DNA from: Rhizobiaceae bacterium CPCC 101076
Lineage (GTDB): Bacteria > Pseudomonadota > Alphaproteobacteria > Rhizobiales > Methylopilaceae
Length of the DNA: 40,000 nt
Assembly (NCBI GenBank): GCA_003347645.1
Contig: QDFX01000009.1
Location: 1-40,000 of the forward strand
Direction of reading: 5' to 3'
The notes under the pieces are model-generated. The model ran no database searches, was not told the origin of the DNA, and saw nothing but the letters and a program-made list of their open reading frames with translations. Below, piece after piece: positions 1-9,335 of this stretch (position 1 is the stretch's first letter; each line of letters opens with the position of its first letter). The position numbers and the translations under genes are program-made.

Positions 1-43
1 TCCACGCAAACCAAACCAGTCAGAGGACGCCGAGGCGTTCCCC

Positions 44-60
44 GCTCCCTCCGAGGGAGC
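44..60. other. Short hairpin in the leading non-coding stretch
   Basis: The first 189 bases hold no gene that I can support. The one visible element is a perfect 7-bp inverted repeat (44-50 with 54-60, loop of 3) followed by a weakly T-rich run. It could be the terminator of a gene lying to the left of the window, but the T tract is poor. Confidence 0.25.
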
Positions 61-189
61 ATTTCTCCGACATCGCTGTTCTGGGCAGGCGAGGATGGGA
101 CGCGCCCATGGAAATCGTGCCATTTCCTCACCTCGCCACATTCGTGCGAGAACAAGCCCGCCGACTTCCTCCGATTCCCGCACGGATTC

Positions 190-2535
190 ATGAGAGTTCC
201 CACGCCGCTCCGGCATTTCCTTTGCGTTCTGATGCTCGCGGTCGCCGTCCTGATCGGCGGCGGCGCATATGCGCAGGAGGACGAGAACCGGACGCTCGAC
301 GCGATCAAGACCGATCTTGCCCAGATCGAGCAGATCCTGTCGCAGGGCGTGCTCGACGATACGCAGCTCAACGAGATCGGCGGGCGGGTCGATGCCCAGC
401 GCGCGAATATCGACAAGGTCGCGCAGGGGATATCGCCGCGCCTCCAGGCGATCGAGACGCGGCTGCAGCAGCTCGGACCGAAGCCCGCCGAGGGCGCGCC
501 GCCGGAAAGCCCCGAGCTCGCCCAGGAGCGCGAGGCCCAAACCCAGGCCAAGCAGCCGATCGAGGAAACGCTGAAGCGCGCCAGCGCCCTCATCGTCCAG
601 ACCGACCAGCTCGCCGAGACCGTCGCGCAGAAGCGCCGCGATGAATTCGCCAGTCGCGTCCTCTCCCGCAGTCGCTCGCTGCTCGATCCCAATCTCTGGC
701 TGAACGTCATCGATGAAGCGCCTCGCCGGATGGCCGCGGCGCGCGGCTTCGTCCAGCAATGGGCTTGGCAGATCAGCGACCGGATGACGCCGCAACGTGG
801 CGCCGTCCTCGGCATCGCGATCCTGCTGGCTCTTCTGCTGCTCGGCCCGGTCAGGATCTGGATCCAGCGCTACGGCCAGCGCTACGCGGCCGAACAGGTG
901 CCGGCGACCCGTCTCCGCCGCTCTGCCGCCGCGATCTGGGTCATCCTCATCACTACCGCGGCGCCGATCGCCGCCGCCATGGTGCTCTATGTCGGCCTGA
1001 CCGGCCCCGGTTTCGTGCCCGAACGCGCGGTGCCGTTCCTCGGGGTTCTCGTCCGGCTCGTCGCCTTCGTCGGTTTCATCGCCGGTCTCAGCCAGGCCAT
1101 TTTCGCGCCGCGCTCGGCATCCTGGCGCATCCCTCCGATCGCCGACGACACGGCGGTTCGCCTCGCCCGCTACCCGCTCTGGATCGCCGGCGTCTTCGCG
1201 CTCGCCCGCTCGATCCAGGCCTTCTTCGACATCATCGGCGTCGGCCTGTCGACGACGATCCTGATCGACGGCCTCGCGGCGGCGCTCATCACCCTGATGT
1301 TCGCGGTGACGATCCGCCCGGTGAAGGCGGCGGAGGAGGAGCATGCGAGCGAGCATCCGGCGGAGCCCGGCCAGGAATTCCGCCTGTTCGGCCTGCTCCG
1401 CCTCGCCGCCTGGATCGCGGTCGTCGTCATCGTCGCCGCGCTGGTGCTCGGCTATGTCTCGCTCGGCTTTTTCCTGGCGACCCAGCTTATCTGGCTCAGC
1501 ACGCTCGGCGCGGTGCTCTACATCCTGATGGCGCTGGTGGATGACCTCTTCACCGGTTGGGGGCCGACTAGCGCCGTATCGCGCTTCGCTCGCGGTACGA
1601 TAGGCCTGCGGTCGGAGAGCTTCGACCAGCTCTGCGCGCTCGTCTCCGGCCTGCTCCGGCTGATCCTGATCGTCATCGCGATCATGCTCGCGGCCGCGCC
1701 ATGGGGCATCCAGTCGGGCGACGCCACATCCTGGATCAGGCGCGCCTTCGCCGGCATCACACTCGGCGGCTTCTCGCTGTCACCCGGGGCGATCCTCGGA
1801 GCGATCGCCTTCATCGCCGGTGGCCTGCTGCTGACCCGTGCGGTGCAGCGCTGGCTCGATGCCAGCTATCTTCCGCGCACCCGCCTCGACGACGGCCTCA
1901 AGAACTCGATCCGCACGGCGACGGGTTATGCGGGAACGATCCTCGCCATCGGCCTTGCCATCTCTTCGCTCGGCTTCGGCCTCGACCGCATCGCCATCGT
2001 CGCCGGTGCGCTCTCGGTCGGTATCGGTTTCGGCCTCCAGTCGATCGTCTCGAACTTCGTTTCCGGCCTGATCCTCCTGGCCGAACGCCCGATCAAGGTC
2101 GGCGATTGGATCGGCATCGGGCCCGACGAGGGCAATGTCCGGCGCATCAGCGTCCGCTCGACCGTCATCGAGATGTTCGACCGCTCGACCCTGATCGTGC
2201 CGAATTCCGACCTGATCACGAAATCGGTCCGGAACCGCACTCATTCCAATCCGCTCGGGCGTGTCTCACTGCAGATCGGGACCGCGCACCAGGCTCCGGT
2301 CGCGGAGATCAAGCAGATCCTCCTGACCTCCGCGTCCGAGATCGCGGGTGTGCTGAAGACGCCCGCACCCGAGGTGCTGATCACCGGCACGACCGATCTC
2401 GGCGTGCAATGGACGCTCATCTGCGCGGTCGCGACGCCGCGACAGGTAGCCGCGACTCGCAGCGAACTGTATTTTGCGGTTTTGCAACGACTGCAAGCCA
2501 AGAATGTGAAGATTACCGCGTCGGCGGCGGCCTGA
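190..2535 (+). CDS. Mechanosensitive ion channel, MscS family with DUF3772-type N-terminal region
   Basis: A 781-residue inner-membrane channel of the large MscS class, expected to open under membrane tension and release solutes during osmotic downshock. The N-terminus has a signal peptide ending near AYA-Q (about residue 29), followed by a roughly 160-residue helical, Gln/Glu-rich periplasmic region of the DUF3772 type. From about residue 200 come around ten hydrophobic segments. The MscS core lies near 595-640, with the Gly/Ala-rich pore helix (VAGALSVGIGFGLQSIVSNF) and the following SGLILLAERPIKVGD motif; a soluble cytoplasmic domain closes the protein. The ATG is chosen because it gives an intact signal peptide. 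The next gene starts 20 bases downstream on the same strand. Family assignment is firm; the specific gating role is inferred. Confidence 0.93.
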   Translation: MRVPTPLRHFLCVLMLAVAVLIGGGAYAQEDENRTLDAIKTDLAQIEQILSQGVLDDTQLNEIGGRVDAQRANIDKVAQGISPRLQAIETRLQQLGPKPAEGAPPESPELAQEREAQTQAKQPIEETLKRASALIVQTDQLAETVAQKRRDEFASRVLSRSRSLLDPNLWLNVIDEAPRRMAAARGFVQQWAWQISDRMTPQRGAVLGIAILLALLLLGPVRIWIQRYGQRYAAEQVPATRLRRSAAAIWVILITTAAPIAAAMVLYVGLTGPGFVPERAVPFLGVLVRLVAFVGFIAGLSQAIFAPRSASWRIPPIADDTAVRLARYPLWIAGVFALARSIQAFFDIIGVGLSTTILIDGLAAALITLMFAVTIRPVKAAEEEHASEHPAEPGQEFRLFGLLRLAAWIAVVVIVAALVLGYVSLGFFLATQLIWLSTLGAVLYILMALVDDLFTGWGPTSAVSRFARGTIGLRSESFDQLCALVSGLLRLILIVIAIMLAAAPWGIQSGDATSWIRRAFAGITLGGFSLSPGAILGAIAFIAGGLLLTRAVQRWLDASYLPRTRLDDGLKNSIRTATGYAGTILAIGLAISSLGFGLDRIAIVAGALSVGIGFGLQSIVSNFVSGLILLAERPIKVGDWIGIGPDEGNVRRISVRSTVIEMFDRSTLIVPNSDLITKSVRNRTHSNPLGRVSLQIGTAHQAPVAEIKQILLTSASEIAGVLKTPAPEVLITGTTDLGVQWTLICAVATPRQVAATRSELYFAVLQRLQAKNVKITASAAA

Positions 2536-2555
2536 TGTAACCGTTTGGGGGCTTC

Positions 2556-3134
2556 GTGAAATTTCTGTCTTCAGCCTTTGCGCTGCTCTCATGCGCCATG
2601 GTCACCGGTGGCCTTCTCGCGGCTTGCTCGACCTCGTCCTACGTTCCGGATCAGAAGCCGACCTTCTACCGCAACCTCTCGGCTCCCGGCTCGGAGGTGG
2701 ACGGCGTCGCGGCGGCCTCGATGATCTCCGGCTATCGTGCCAACAAGGGCTTGGGGCCAGTCGTGCTCGATCCGACGCTGAACAAGCTCGCCAAGCAGCA
2801 CGCGGTGGCCATGGCTCGCAAGACCAAGGTCGGTCACGATGTCGGCGATGGACCGCTCGACAAGCGCGCCAGGGCCGAAGGCTATGCCTACGCCCGCATC
2901 GCCGAAAATGTGGCGGGTGGCTACCAGACTCTCGCGGAGGCATTTTCCGGCTGGCGGGACTCTCCCGACCACAACAAGAACATGCTTATGCCAAAAGCGA
3001 CCCGTATCGGCATCGGCGTCGCCCAGGCGCCGGGTTTCAAGTACAAGGTGTTCTGGTCGATGGTCGTCGCCGAGCCGGATACCAGTCCGACGCCTGTGAT
3101 GGCGGGGCCGCCGATCATCGGCCTGATGCAGTGA
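2556..3134 (+). CDS. CAP (SCP/PR1) domain lipoprotein
   Basis: A 192-residue exported protein. The first 24 residues are a lipoprotein signal with lipobox L-A-A-C (Cys24), so it is probably anchored to a membrane on the periplasmic side. The rest matches the CAP/SCP superfamily: a helix with NKGLGPVVLDPTLNKLAKQH, an AENVAGG turn, and W..SP.HNKNML near residues 130-145, followed by the terminal beta segment. The bacterial members have no settled biochemical role. The start codon is GTG, 20 bases after the channel gene, and an operon with its neighbours is plausible. The length is normal for alphaproteobacterial single-domain CAP lipoproteins. Confidence 0.88.
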   Translation: MKFLSSAFALLSCAMVTGGLLAACSTSSYVPDQKPTFYRNLSAPGSEVDGVAAASMISGYRANKGLGPVVLDPTLNKLAKQHAVAMARKTKVGHDVGDGPLDKRARAEGYAYARIAENVAGGYQTLAEAFSGWRDSPDHNKNMLMPKATRIGIGVAQAPGFKYKVFWSMVVAEPDTSPTPVMAGPPIIGLMQ

Positions 3135-3194
3135 TTCGCCTTGCGGTTCGCGGGACGGTAGAAGAGAAATCTCGCTGGGGAGCCGAGACCAGTT

Positions 3195-4397
3195 TTGAGT
3201 AAGATCCGGTCAACCATTGCAGCCTTTGCCGCCGCCACCGTTCTGTGGTCGGTCGGCGCGCAAGCCCGTCCCGCAATCGTCATCGACGCCGATACCGGCC
3301 GTGTTCTCCATGCCGAGGATGCGACCCGCGAATGGTTCCCGGCTTCGCTCACCAAGCTGATGACCGTTTATGTGGTGCTGTCGAAGGTGAAGGCCGGGCA
3401 GATCAGCCTGGATACGCCTTTGCTCTACACCGAGCGCGCCCAGCGCGAGCCGCCGAGCAAGATGGGCTTTCCGCTCAACACCATCATCACAGTCGACAAT
3501 GCGCTGAAGCTTCTGATGGTGAAGTCGGCCAACGACGTCGCCGTCACCCTCGCCGAAGGAACGGGCGGCAGCGTCGAGGCTTTCGTCGGCGACATGAACC
3601 GTGCGGCGTTCAAGCTCGGCATGACGCAGAGCCATTTCGAGAACCCGAACGGCTGGCACAATCCGGCGCAGTATACGAGTGCCCGCGATATGGCGATCCT
3701 CGCCCGAGCCATCTATCGCGACTTCCCGCAGTCGGCCGGCTATTACGATATCCAGGCGCTGATGCTCGGAAAGAAGCTGGTCCGCGGCCATAACCGCATC
3801 CTCGGTCGGTTCGAGGGCGCGGACGGTATGAAGACCGGCTTCACCTGTCCGTCGGGCTTCAACCTCGTCGCCAGCGCTCAGCGTGGCAAGCGCCACCTGA
3901 TCGCGGTCGTGCTTGGCCATGAAACAGCGGCCGAACGTACCCAGCGCGCGGCCGAGCTTCTGGATAGCGGCTTCGGCTCCTTCTCCTTCTGGCGCACCGG
4001 CCAGTCCGTCGAGACTCTTCCCGCTGTCGCGGGCGATCCTCCCGACCTTCGCCCGGAAGTCTGCGGCAAGAAGAAAAAATCCGCGCCCGAGATCGGCGAA
4101 ACCGAAGATGACGGCCAGCAGGTCGTCGGCGTGCGGCGGAACGAGGTCCTGTCCGGCCTCGTGACCAGCGCCTACGCGGCAGAGAGCAAGCCGCTCCTCA
4201 TGGATAGGCCGGCTCCTGTCGTGCCGGTTCCCGCCTTCCTCGGCCCGAACCCGAACGGTCCGAAGGAATTCATCGCTCTGGCCGCCACCATGGCTCCGAC
4301 CGCGCCTGCAGCACCGGCCGCGTCGGATACGACGCCAGCGGCCGCGGGCCCGGCCGTGCCGCTGCCCAAGCCGCGCCCGGCCAAAGCGAAGAAGTGA
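3195..4397 (+). CDS. D-alanyl-D-alanine carboxypeptidase (S11 family penicillin-binding protein)
   Basis: A 400-residue periplasmic serine D,D-carboxypeptidase that removes the terminal D-Ala of peptidoglycan pentapeptides. A signal peptide ends near QA-R (about residue 24). All three active-site motifs are present: S51-L-T-K54, S111-A-N113 and K213-T-G215. After residue about 270 the protein becomes low-complexity and Pro/Ala-rich with a basic tail, so the usual C-terminal beta domain of PBP5 is not evident. The start is TTG; it is the first in-frame start giving a complete signal peptide, and a GGGGAG stretch lies upstream. The stop overlaps the GTG of the CobW gene by four bases, which suggests coupled translation. 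Confidence 0.92.
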   Translation: MSKIRSTIAAFAAATVLWSVGAQARPAIVIDADTGRVLHAEDATREWFPASLTKLMTVYVVLSKVKAGQISLDTPLLYTERAQREPPSKMGFPLNTIITVDNALKLLMVKSANDVAVTLAEGTGGSVEAFVGDMNRAAFKLGMTQSHFENPNGWHNPAQYTSARDMAILARAIYRDFPQSAGYYDIQALMLGKKLVRGHNRILGRFEGADGMKTGFTCPSGFNLVASAQRGKRHLIAVVLGHETAAERTQRAAELLDSGFGSFSFWRTGQSVETLPAVAGDPPDLRPEVCGKKKKSAPEIGETEDDGQQVVGVRRNEVLSGLVTSAYAAESKPLLMDRPAPVVPVPAFLGPNPNGPKEFIALAATMAPTAPAAPAASDTTPAAAGPAVPLPKPRPAKAKK

Positions 4398-5449
4398 CGA
4401 CGGGCCTCGGCCGGGCAGTTCCGATCACCGTCCTGACCGGCTTCCTCGGTGCCGGAAAGACGACGCTCCTGAACCGCCTGCTGCGTCAGCCCGCGCTCGC
4501 GAACACGCTCGTCCTCGTCAACGAATTCGGCGAGATCGGTCTCGATCATCTCCTGATGCAGGGCGTCGAGGGCGACGTTGTCGAACTGTCCGGTGGATGT
4601 CTCTGCTGCGCGGTGCGAACCGACCTGATCGAGACTTTGTCCAATCTGATCGCCAAGCGAGATGCCGGGCAGCTATCCTACGAGCGCGTCATCCTCGAAA
4701 CGACTGGGCTCGCCGACCCGATCCCGGTTCTGCATTCGCTGCAGACCGATCCCTATCTCGCGATGCGCTTTGCGCTGGACGGCGTCATCACGGTCGTCGA
4801 TGCGGCGACGGGCGAGGGGGCTCTCAAGCACGAGGAGGCTGTCCGCCAGGTCGCGGTCGCCGACAGGATCGTGCTGACCAAGACGGACCTTCCGGAGGCC
4901 GATGAAGCGGATATTCGGCGCCGAATCTCCGAGTTCGTGCCCAACGCCACCCTGCTGGACGCGGCCAAAGGCGAGGCCGAGCCCGAGCGGCTGTTCGGTA
5001 TCACGCCCTGGAGTTCGCTGGGTCTCCCAGAGGTCGTCGGCGAATGGCTGGCCGCCGAGGTGAAGGGCGAGAGAGTGGGGGAACACGGCCGCTTCCGCAC
5101 GACCACGATCTGGAGCGACGCAGCGCTGCCGCCGATGGCATTCGGAATGTTCGTCGACCTGCTGAAGTCCGGCCAGGGACAGCGCATCCTCAGGCTCAAG
5201 GGGCTGGTGAAAGCGGCGGACGACCCGGAGCGTCCCGTCGTCATCCATGGCGTCCAGCATCTGTTCCATCCGCCGGTGCGTCTCGATAGCTGGCCGGATG
5301 ACGACCACCGTACCCGCATCGTCGTGATCGGTGACGGCCTTGATGCAGATGTCATAGCGAAGCTCTACGACGCGTTCGCAGGTGTTCCCGGAGCGGAGCC
5401 GCCTGACCGCAGTGTGCTGTTCGCAACGGATGATCCGATAAGCCGCTGA
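4394..5449 (+). CDS. CobW/COG0523 family GTPase (putative metal chaperone)
   Basis: A 351-residue cytoplasmic P-loop GTPase of the CobW/COG0523 family. Walker A is G16-FLGAGKTT, the metal-binding CxCC motif is C69-L-C-C72 (in SGGCLCCAV), and a TKTD guanine-specificity motif lies near residue 157. The C-terminal CobW_C domain begins at about residue 235 (RFRTTTIWS) and contains the HLFHPP stretch. Members insert or shuttle Zn, Co or other metals. There is no cobalamin gene here, so CobW proper is unlikely and the client is unknown. The GTG start overlaps the upstream stop by four bases. Confidence 0.9.
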   Translation: MTTGLGRAVPITVLTGFLGAGKTTLLNRLLRQPALANTLVLVNEFGEIGLDHLLMQGVEGDVVELSGGCLCCAVRTDLIETLSNLIAKRDAGQLSYERVILETTGLADPIPVLHSLQTDPYLAMRFALDGVITVVDAATGEGALKHEEAVRQVAVADRIVLTKTDLPEADEADIRRRISEFVPNATLLDAAKGEAEPERLFGITPWSSLGLPEVVGEWLAAEVKGERVGEHGRFRTTTIWSDAALPPMAFGMFVDLLKSGQGQRILRLKGLVKAADDPERPVVIHGVQHLFHPPVRLDSWPDDDHRTRIVVIGDGLDADVIAKLYDAFAGVPGAEPPDRSVLFATDDPISR

Positions 5450-5519
5450 ACGGCTTGCGCGCGACGCGGGCAATGGGCTTGATGGCGCCAAGGGACGAAA
5501 CAAAAACAAAGAGGCAGGC

Positions 5520-7319
5520 TTGGGCGTTTTCGACCGGGTTCGCAGGAATTGGGTGCTCGCGACCGGTGCGCTCCGCGCGCTGAGGGCGCTTGCGCCGATC
5601 ATGAAGAACCGCAACCGGGTTTTCCCGGATGTCATTACCGAGCTCGCCGAAAAGCACGGCGACAAGACGGCCCTCATTGCCCATTGCGAGAGCTTCACCT
5701 TCCGCGAGATCGACGAGAGAGCGAACCGCTATGCCCGCTGGGCGCAGGCTAACGGCGTCCAGAAGGGCGACGTCGTCGCCCTGATGATGCTGAACCGGCC
5801 CGATTACATGGTGTTCTGGATCGGGGTGACGCGCGCCGGTGGCGTCGTCGCTCTGCTCAACACCAATCTGTCCGGCGCGGGTCTCGCCCATTGCGTGGAC
5901 ATCGTCTCGCCGAAGCATGTGATTGTCGGCGCCGGGCTGAGCGATGCATTCGGTACCGCCCACGGTTTGCTGAAGACGAAGCCGATCATTTGGGCGCACG
6001 GCGGCGAGGGTGGAGGCGATCCGCGCGTCGACGAGGCGATGAAGGGTTTCTCAGATGCGCCGCTGAGCGCCGACGAGAAACCGGCCCTCAACATCGAGGA
6101 CCACGCGCTCTTCATCTATACGAGCGGCACGACCGGCCTGCCGAAGGCCGCGAACATCAATCATTACCGCCTGATGGCAATGACGCTCGGCTTCAGCGGC
6201 ATCATGAACGTGCAGCCGAGCGACCGGATGTACGACACGCTGCCGATGTACCATTCGAACGGTGGCGTGCTGGCGACGGGCGCGACGCTCGTCGGCGGCG
6301 GCTCGGTCGTCATTCGCGAGAAATTCTCGGCGCGCGAGTTCTGGGCAGACGCGGCGCAGAGCGAGGCGACGCTCGTCTTCTACATCGGCGAATTGCTGCG
6401 ATACCTGCTGAACGCCCCGCCCGGTCCGGCGGACAAGTCGCATAAGGTGCGCCTGTGCTGCGGCAACGGACTTCGCGGCGATATCTGGATACCGTTCAAG
6501 GAGCGCTTCGCGATCCCGCAGATCCTCGAATGGTATGCGGCGACCGAAGGCAATGTCGCGGTCTTCAACTGGGACGGCACGCCCGGCGCGGTGGGCCGCA
6601 TTCCGTGGTGGCTCGAAAGCCGCTTCGTCGTGAAGATCGTCAAATTCGATCTGGATAGCGAGACGCCGCTTCGTGGGCTGGATGGCCTCTGTATCGAGGC
6701 AGAGCCGGGCGAGGCCGGCGAGGTCATCGGCCAGATCGTCAACGATCCGCAGAAGCCGACCAATCGCTTCGAGGGCTATGCCGACAAGGGCGCCACCGAA
6801 TCGAAGATCCTCCGCGACGTCTTCAAGCACAGTGACATGTGGTTCCGCACTGGCGACCTGATGAAGAAGGATGAGGACGGCTACTTCTATTTCGTCGACC
6901 GCATCGGCGACACCTTCCGCTGGAAGGGCGAGAACGTCGCGACGATCCAGGTCGCCGAGGCGCTGACGGAATATGCGCAGGTCGAGGACGCTTTGGTCTA
7001 CGGCGTCGAGGTTCCGGGATCGGACGGTCGCGCCGGCATGGCGAGCCTGGTGGTGAAGGAAGGCTTCGACCTCTCGGGCCTCGCCGAGCACGTGAAGAAG
7101 GAATTACCCGACTATGCCCGTCCGGTCTTCCTTCGCGTCACCGATGCGATCGATGTTACCGGAACCTTCAAGCCGCGCCGCGTCGAGATGCGGAAGGAGG
7201 GCTTTGATCCGGGCAAGGTGAAGGACAAGCTCTTCGTCCGCGATGCCGCGAGTGGTGCGTATCAGTCCCTCGACAAGGCGCGCTTCGAGCAGATCCAGGC
7301 AGGCAAGCTGCGGCCGTGA
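5520..7319 (+). CDS. Long-chain acyl-CoA synthetase, FATP (fatty acid transport protein) type
   Basis: A 599-residue adenylate-forming enzyme that activates long or very long fatty acids to acyl-CoA. The AMP-binding P-loop is Y200-TSGTTGLPKAA, and YFYFVDRIGDTFRWKGENVAT carries the adenylation core motif and hinge of the FATP subfamily; FKPRRVEMRKEGFDP lies at the C-terminus. The TTG start is preferred over the ATG at 5601: an AGAGG ribosome site sits about 6 bases upstream, and the extra residues (MGVFDRVRRNWVLATGALRA) look like the N-terminal helix usual in FATP-like bacterial enzymes. The enzyme is expected at the membrane, where it would feed beta-oxidation or lipid remodelling. The downstream DUF924 gene overlaps by four bases. 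Confidence 0.93.
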   Translation: MGVFDRVRRNWVLATGALRALRALAPIMKNRNRVFPDVITELAEKHGDKTALIAHCESFTFREIDERANRYARWAQANGVQKGDVVALMMLNRPDYMVFWIGVTRAGGVVALLNTNLSGAGLAHCVDIVSPKHVIVGAGLSDAFGTAHGLLKTKPIIWAHGGEGGGDPRVDEAMKGFSDAPLSADEKPALNIEDHALFIYTSGTTGLPKAANINHYRLMAMTLGFSGIMNVQPSDRMYDTLPMYHSNGGVLATGATLVGGGSVVIREKFSAREFWADAAQSEATLVFYIGELLRYLLNAPPGPADKSHKVRLCCGNGLRGDIWIPFKERFAIPQILEWYAATEGNVAVFNWDGTPGAVGRIPWWLESRFVVKIVKFDLDSETPLRGLDGLCIEAEPGEAGEVIGQIVNDPQKPTNRFEGYADKGATESKILRDVFKHSDMWFRTGDLMKKDEDGYFYFVDRIGDTFRWKGENVATIQVAEALTEYAQVEDALVYGVEVPGSDGRAGMASLVVKEGFDLSGLAEHVKKELPDYARPVFLRVTDAIDVTGTFKPRRVEMRKEGFDPGKVKDKLFVRDAASGAYQSLDKARFEQIQAGKLRP

Positions 7320-7879
7320 CGGCTTTCCGCTCACCTGATGCGGTCGATCCGCGCGCCGTGATTTCCTTCTGGCGGGCGGCCGGGCCGGCACGCTGGTTTA
7401 GCCAGGATGAGCGCTTCGATGCGCTTGTCCTGATGCGCCTCGGCACGCTCCATGCGTGGGCGGCCATCGGAGCGCTCGACCATCTGGCTCGTACGCCGGA
7501 GGGATCGCTGGCCCTCCTCATCCTGCTGGATCAGGCGCCTCGCAACATGTTCCGCGGTTCCGCTCGTGCCTTCGAGACGGACGCCGACGCCCGTGACGTC
7601 GCGGAACATGCCATCGATCGAGGTTTCGACCGCCGCGTCCCGTACGCGCTGCGAAGCTTCTTCTATCTGCCCTTCATGCACTCCGAGAACCTGGAGGATC
7701 AGGCGCTCTGCGTCGAGCTCTACCGGCGGGCAGGCGACATGGAGAATTTGCGCTGGGCCGAACTCCACCGCGATATCATCGAGAAGTTCGGACGGTTTCC
7801 GCATCGCAACGCCTTGCTGGGCCGCGATACCACCGCCGAAGAGGGGCGGTATCTCGACGAGGGCGGTTTTCGCGGTTGA
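7316..7879 (+). CDS. DUF924 family protein
   Basis: A 187-residue helical protein of the DUF924 family, whose biochemical function is not established. Family signatures are clear: W-F repeats near the N-terminus (ARWFSQDERFD), LILLDQAPRNMFRG near residue 65, SFFYLPFMHSE near 120, and HRDIIEKFGRFPHRNALLGR followed by T.EE..YL at the end. The fold resembles TPR-like helical repeats. The GTG start overlaps the TGA of the acyl-CoA synthetase gene (GTGA), so the two are probably translated together, though no functional link is known. Confidence 0.9.
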   Translation: MTAFRSPDAVDPRAVISFWRAAGPARWFSQDERFDALVLMRLGTLHAWAAIGALDHLARTPEGSLALLILLDQAPRNMFRGSARAFETDADARDVAEHAIDRGFDRRVPYALRSFFYLPFMHSENLEDQALCVELYRRAGDMENLRWAELHRDIIEKFGRFPHRNALLGRDTTAEEGRYLDEGGFRG

Positions 7880-7943
7880 AAGCCAAGGTTTTTTAACTTC
7901 GCTCGCGCACAACCTCGGGCTGAATATCAGCCTGGGACCTCCC

Positions 7944-9335
7944 GTGAGTCAGTCCGCCGAGCCAGCCAGTTTGCGACCGAACCGCCTTAATGCCCTGGCG
8001 GTGCGCTTTGTGGCGTGGCGTCGCGACGGCAGCCATGAGGGTATCGCGACCCGCATGGCCTCGACGACCTTCCTGCTGCGCGTTTCGAATGCCGGTCTGG
8101 CGCTGGTCTCCCAAGTCATCCTGGCCCGCTGGATGGGTGAGCACGATTACGGCCTCTACGCCTATGTCTGGACCTGGTTGCTCTTGCTCGGCGGTCTCGC
8201 AAGCCTCGGCCTGCCGACGGCGATCCAGCGTCTCGTTCCCGAATACACCGAGCGCGGCGACTTCGACCGCCTGCGCGGGGTACTCCGGGAAGGCAGCCTG
8301 CTGACCCTCGGCACGTCGATCCTCACCGCTGGCTCGGCCTGCGCGCTTCTTTGGCTGTCCGAGGACAGCTTCCTCGACAGCGAATATCACTGGCCGCTCT
8401 ACCTCGCCCTCGTCTGCGTGCCGGTCTACGCCCTGCTCGAATATCAGGAGGGCATCGCCCGCAGCTATCACTGGGCGAACCTCGCCTTCGCGCCGCCCTA
8501 TCTCTATCGGCCGCTGATCCTGCTCGCCGGCCTGGCCTGCCTGGCTCTGCTCGGCATCACCATGTCCGCGACAGTCGTGATGTGGGTGACCCTCGCCTCG
8601 ATCGTCGTCGCGGGTATCGGCCAGACCGTCGTCCTCTGGCGGAAGCTCCGAAAGGTGGTGCCGGCCGGTGGCCACAGGAGCGATCTCCGCTATTGGATGA
8701 CGATCGCCTGGCCGCTTCTTCTGATCGACGGCTTCTACCTGTTGCTGACCTATACCGACGTGCTGATCCTGCAGCGCTTCGTCGGGCCGAACGAGGTTGC
8801 CGACTATTTCGCCGCGACGAAGATCATGGCGATCCTGTCCTTCGTCTCCTTCGCGGTGTCGACCGCGACGGCGCCCCGGTTCGCCCAATACGCGGTCAGC
8901 GGCGAACGCGAGAAGCTGTCGAGCTTTTTGCAGGACAGCATCCGCTGGACGTTCTGGCCATCGGTTGCGGCAGCTATCGGATTGCTGGTCTTCGGCGAAT
9001 GGCTGCTCTGGCTGTTTGGACCGGACTTCGTCGATTCTTATTTCCTGCTGCCGCTGATCGCGATCGGCCTCGTCGCTCGAGCGGCGGTCGGTCCAGTCGA
9101 GCGCCTGCTGTCGATGGCCGGGGAACAGAAGCTCACGGCCCGCATCCACGCGGGAACATTGGTTCTCAACATCGTGCTCAATCTAATCCTGATCCCTCTG
9201 ATGGGCGTCGCGGGCGCGGCGGTCGCGACCTCGATCGCGATGATCGCGCAATCCGTGGTCATGGCGATCGCCGCCCGGCGGACACTGGGTGTGAAGGTCT
9301 TCACCCGCCGCGCCTTCGGCTTCTCGCGCACCTAG
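7944..9335 (+). CDS. Polysaccharide flippase-type (MOP superfamily) membrane protein
   Basis: A 463-residue integral membrane protein of the MATE-like MOP superfamily (Wzx/oligosaccharide flippase type), with about 12-14 hydrophobic helices. The N-terminal part has STTFLLRVSNAGLALVSQVILARWMG..DYGLYAYVWTWLLLL, and the C-terminal half has the repeat GEWLLWLFGPDF and the ARIHAGTLVLNIVLNLILIPLMGVAGAAVAT stretch. Such proteins usually move lipid-linked sugars across the inner membrane. No glycosyltransferases or sugar-nucleotide genes are nearby, so its substrate is unknown. The frame is open well upstream into the DUF924 gene; GTG at 7944 is chosen because it follows that gene, with ATG 8055 as alternative. 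Its stop shares a CTAG with the convergent carbonic anhydrase gene. Confidence 0.85.
   Translation: MSQSAEPASLRPNRLNALAVRFVAWRRDGSHEGIATRMASTTFLLRVSNAGLALVSQVILARWMGEHDYGLYAYVWTWLLLLGGLASLGLPTAIQRLVPEYTERGDFDRLRGVLREGSLLTLGTSILTAGSACALLWLSEDSFLDSEYHWPLYLALVCVPVYALLEYQEGIARSYHWANLAFAPPYLYRPLILLAGLACLALLGITMSATVVMWVTLASIVVAGIGQTVVLWRKLRKVVPAGGHRSDLRYWMTIAWPLLLIDGFYLLLTYTDVLILQRFVGPNEVADYFAATKIMAILSFVSFAVSTATAPRFAQYAVSGEREKLSSFLQDSIRWTFWPSVAAAIGLLVFGEWLLWLFGPDFVDSYFLLPLIAIGLVARAAVGPVERLLSMAGEQKLTARIHAGTLVLNIVLNLILIPLMGVAGAAVATSIAMIAQSVVMAIAARRTLGVKVFTRRAFGFSRT

Noticed and set aside
7944-9335. Flippase gene as the edge of a surface-polysaccharide cluster
   Set aside because: Neighbours are a DUF924 protein, a carbonic anhydrase and shikimate genes; no glycosyltransferase, polymerase or sugar-nucleotide gene is present.
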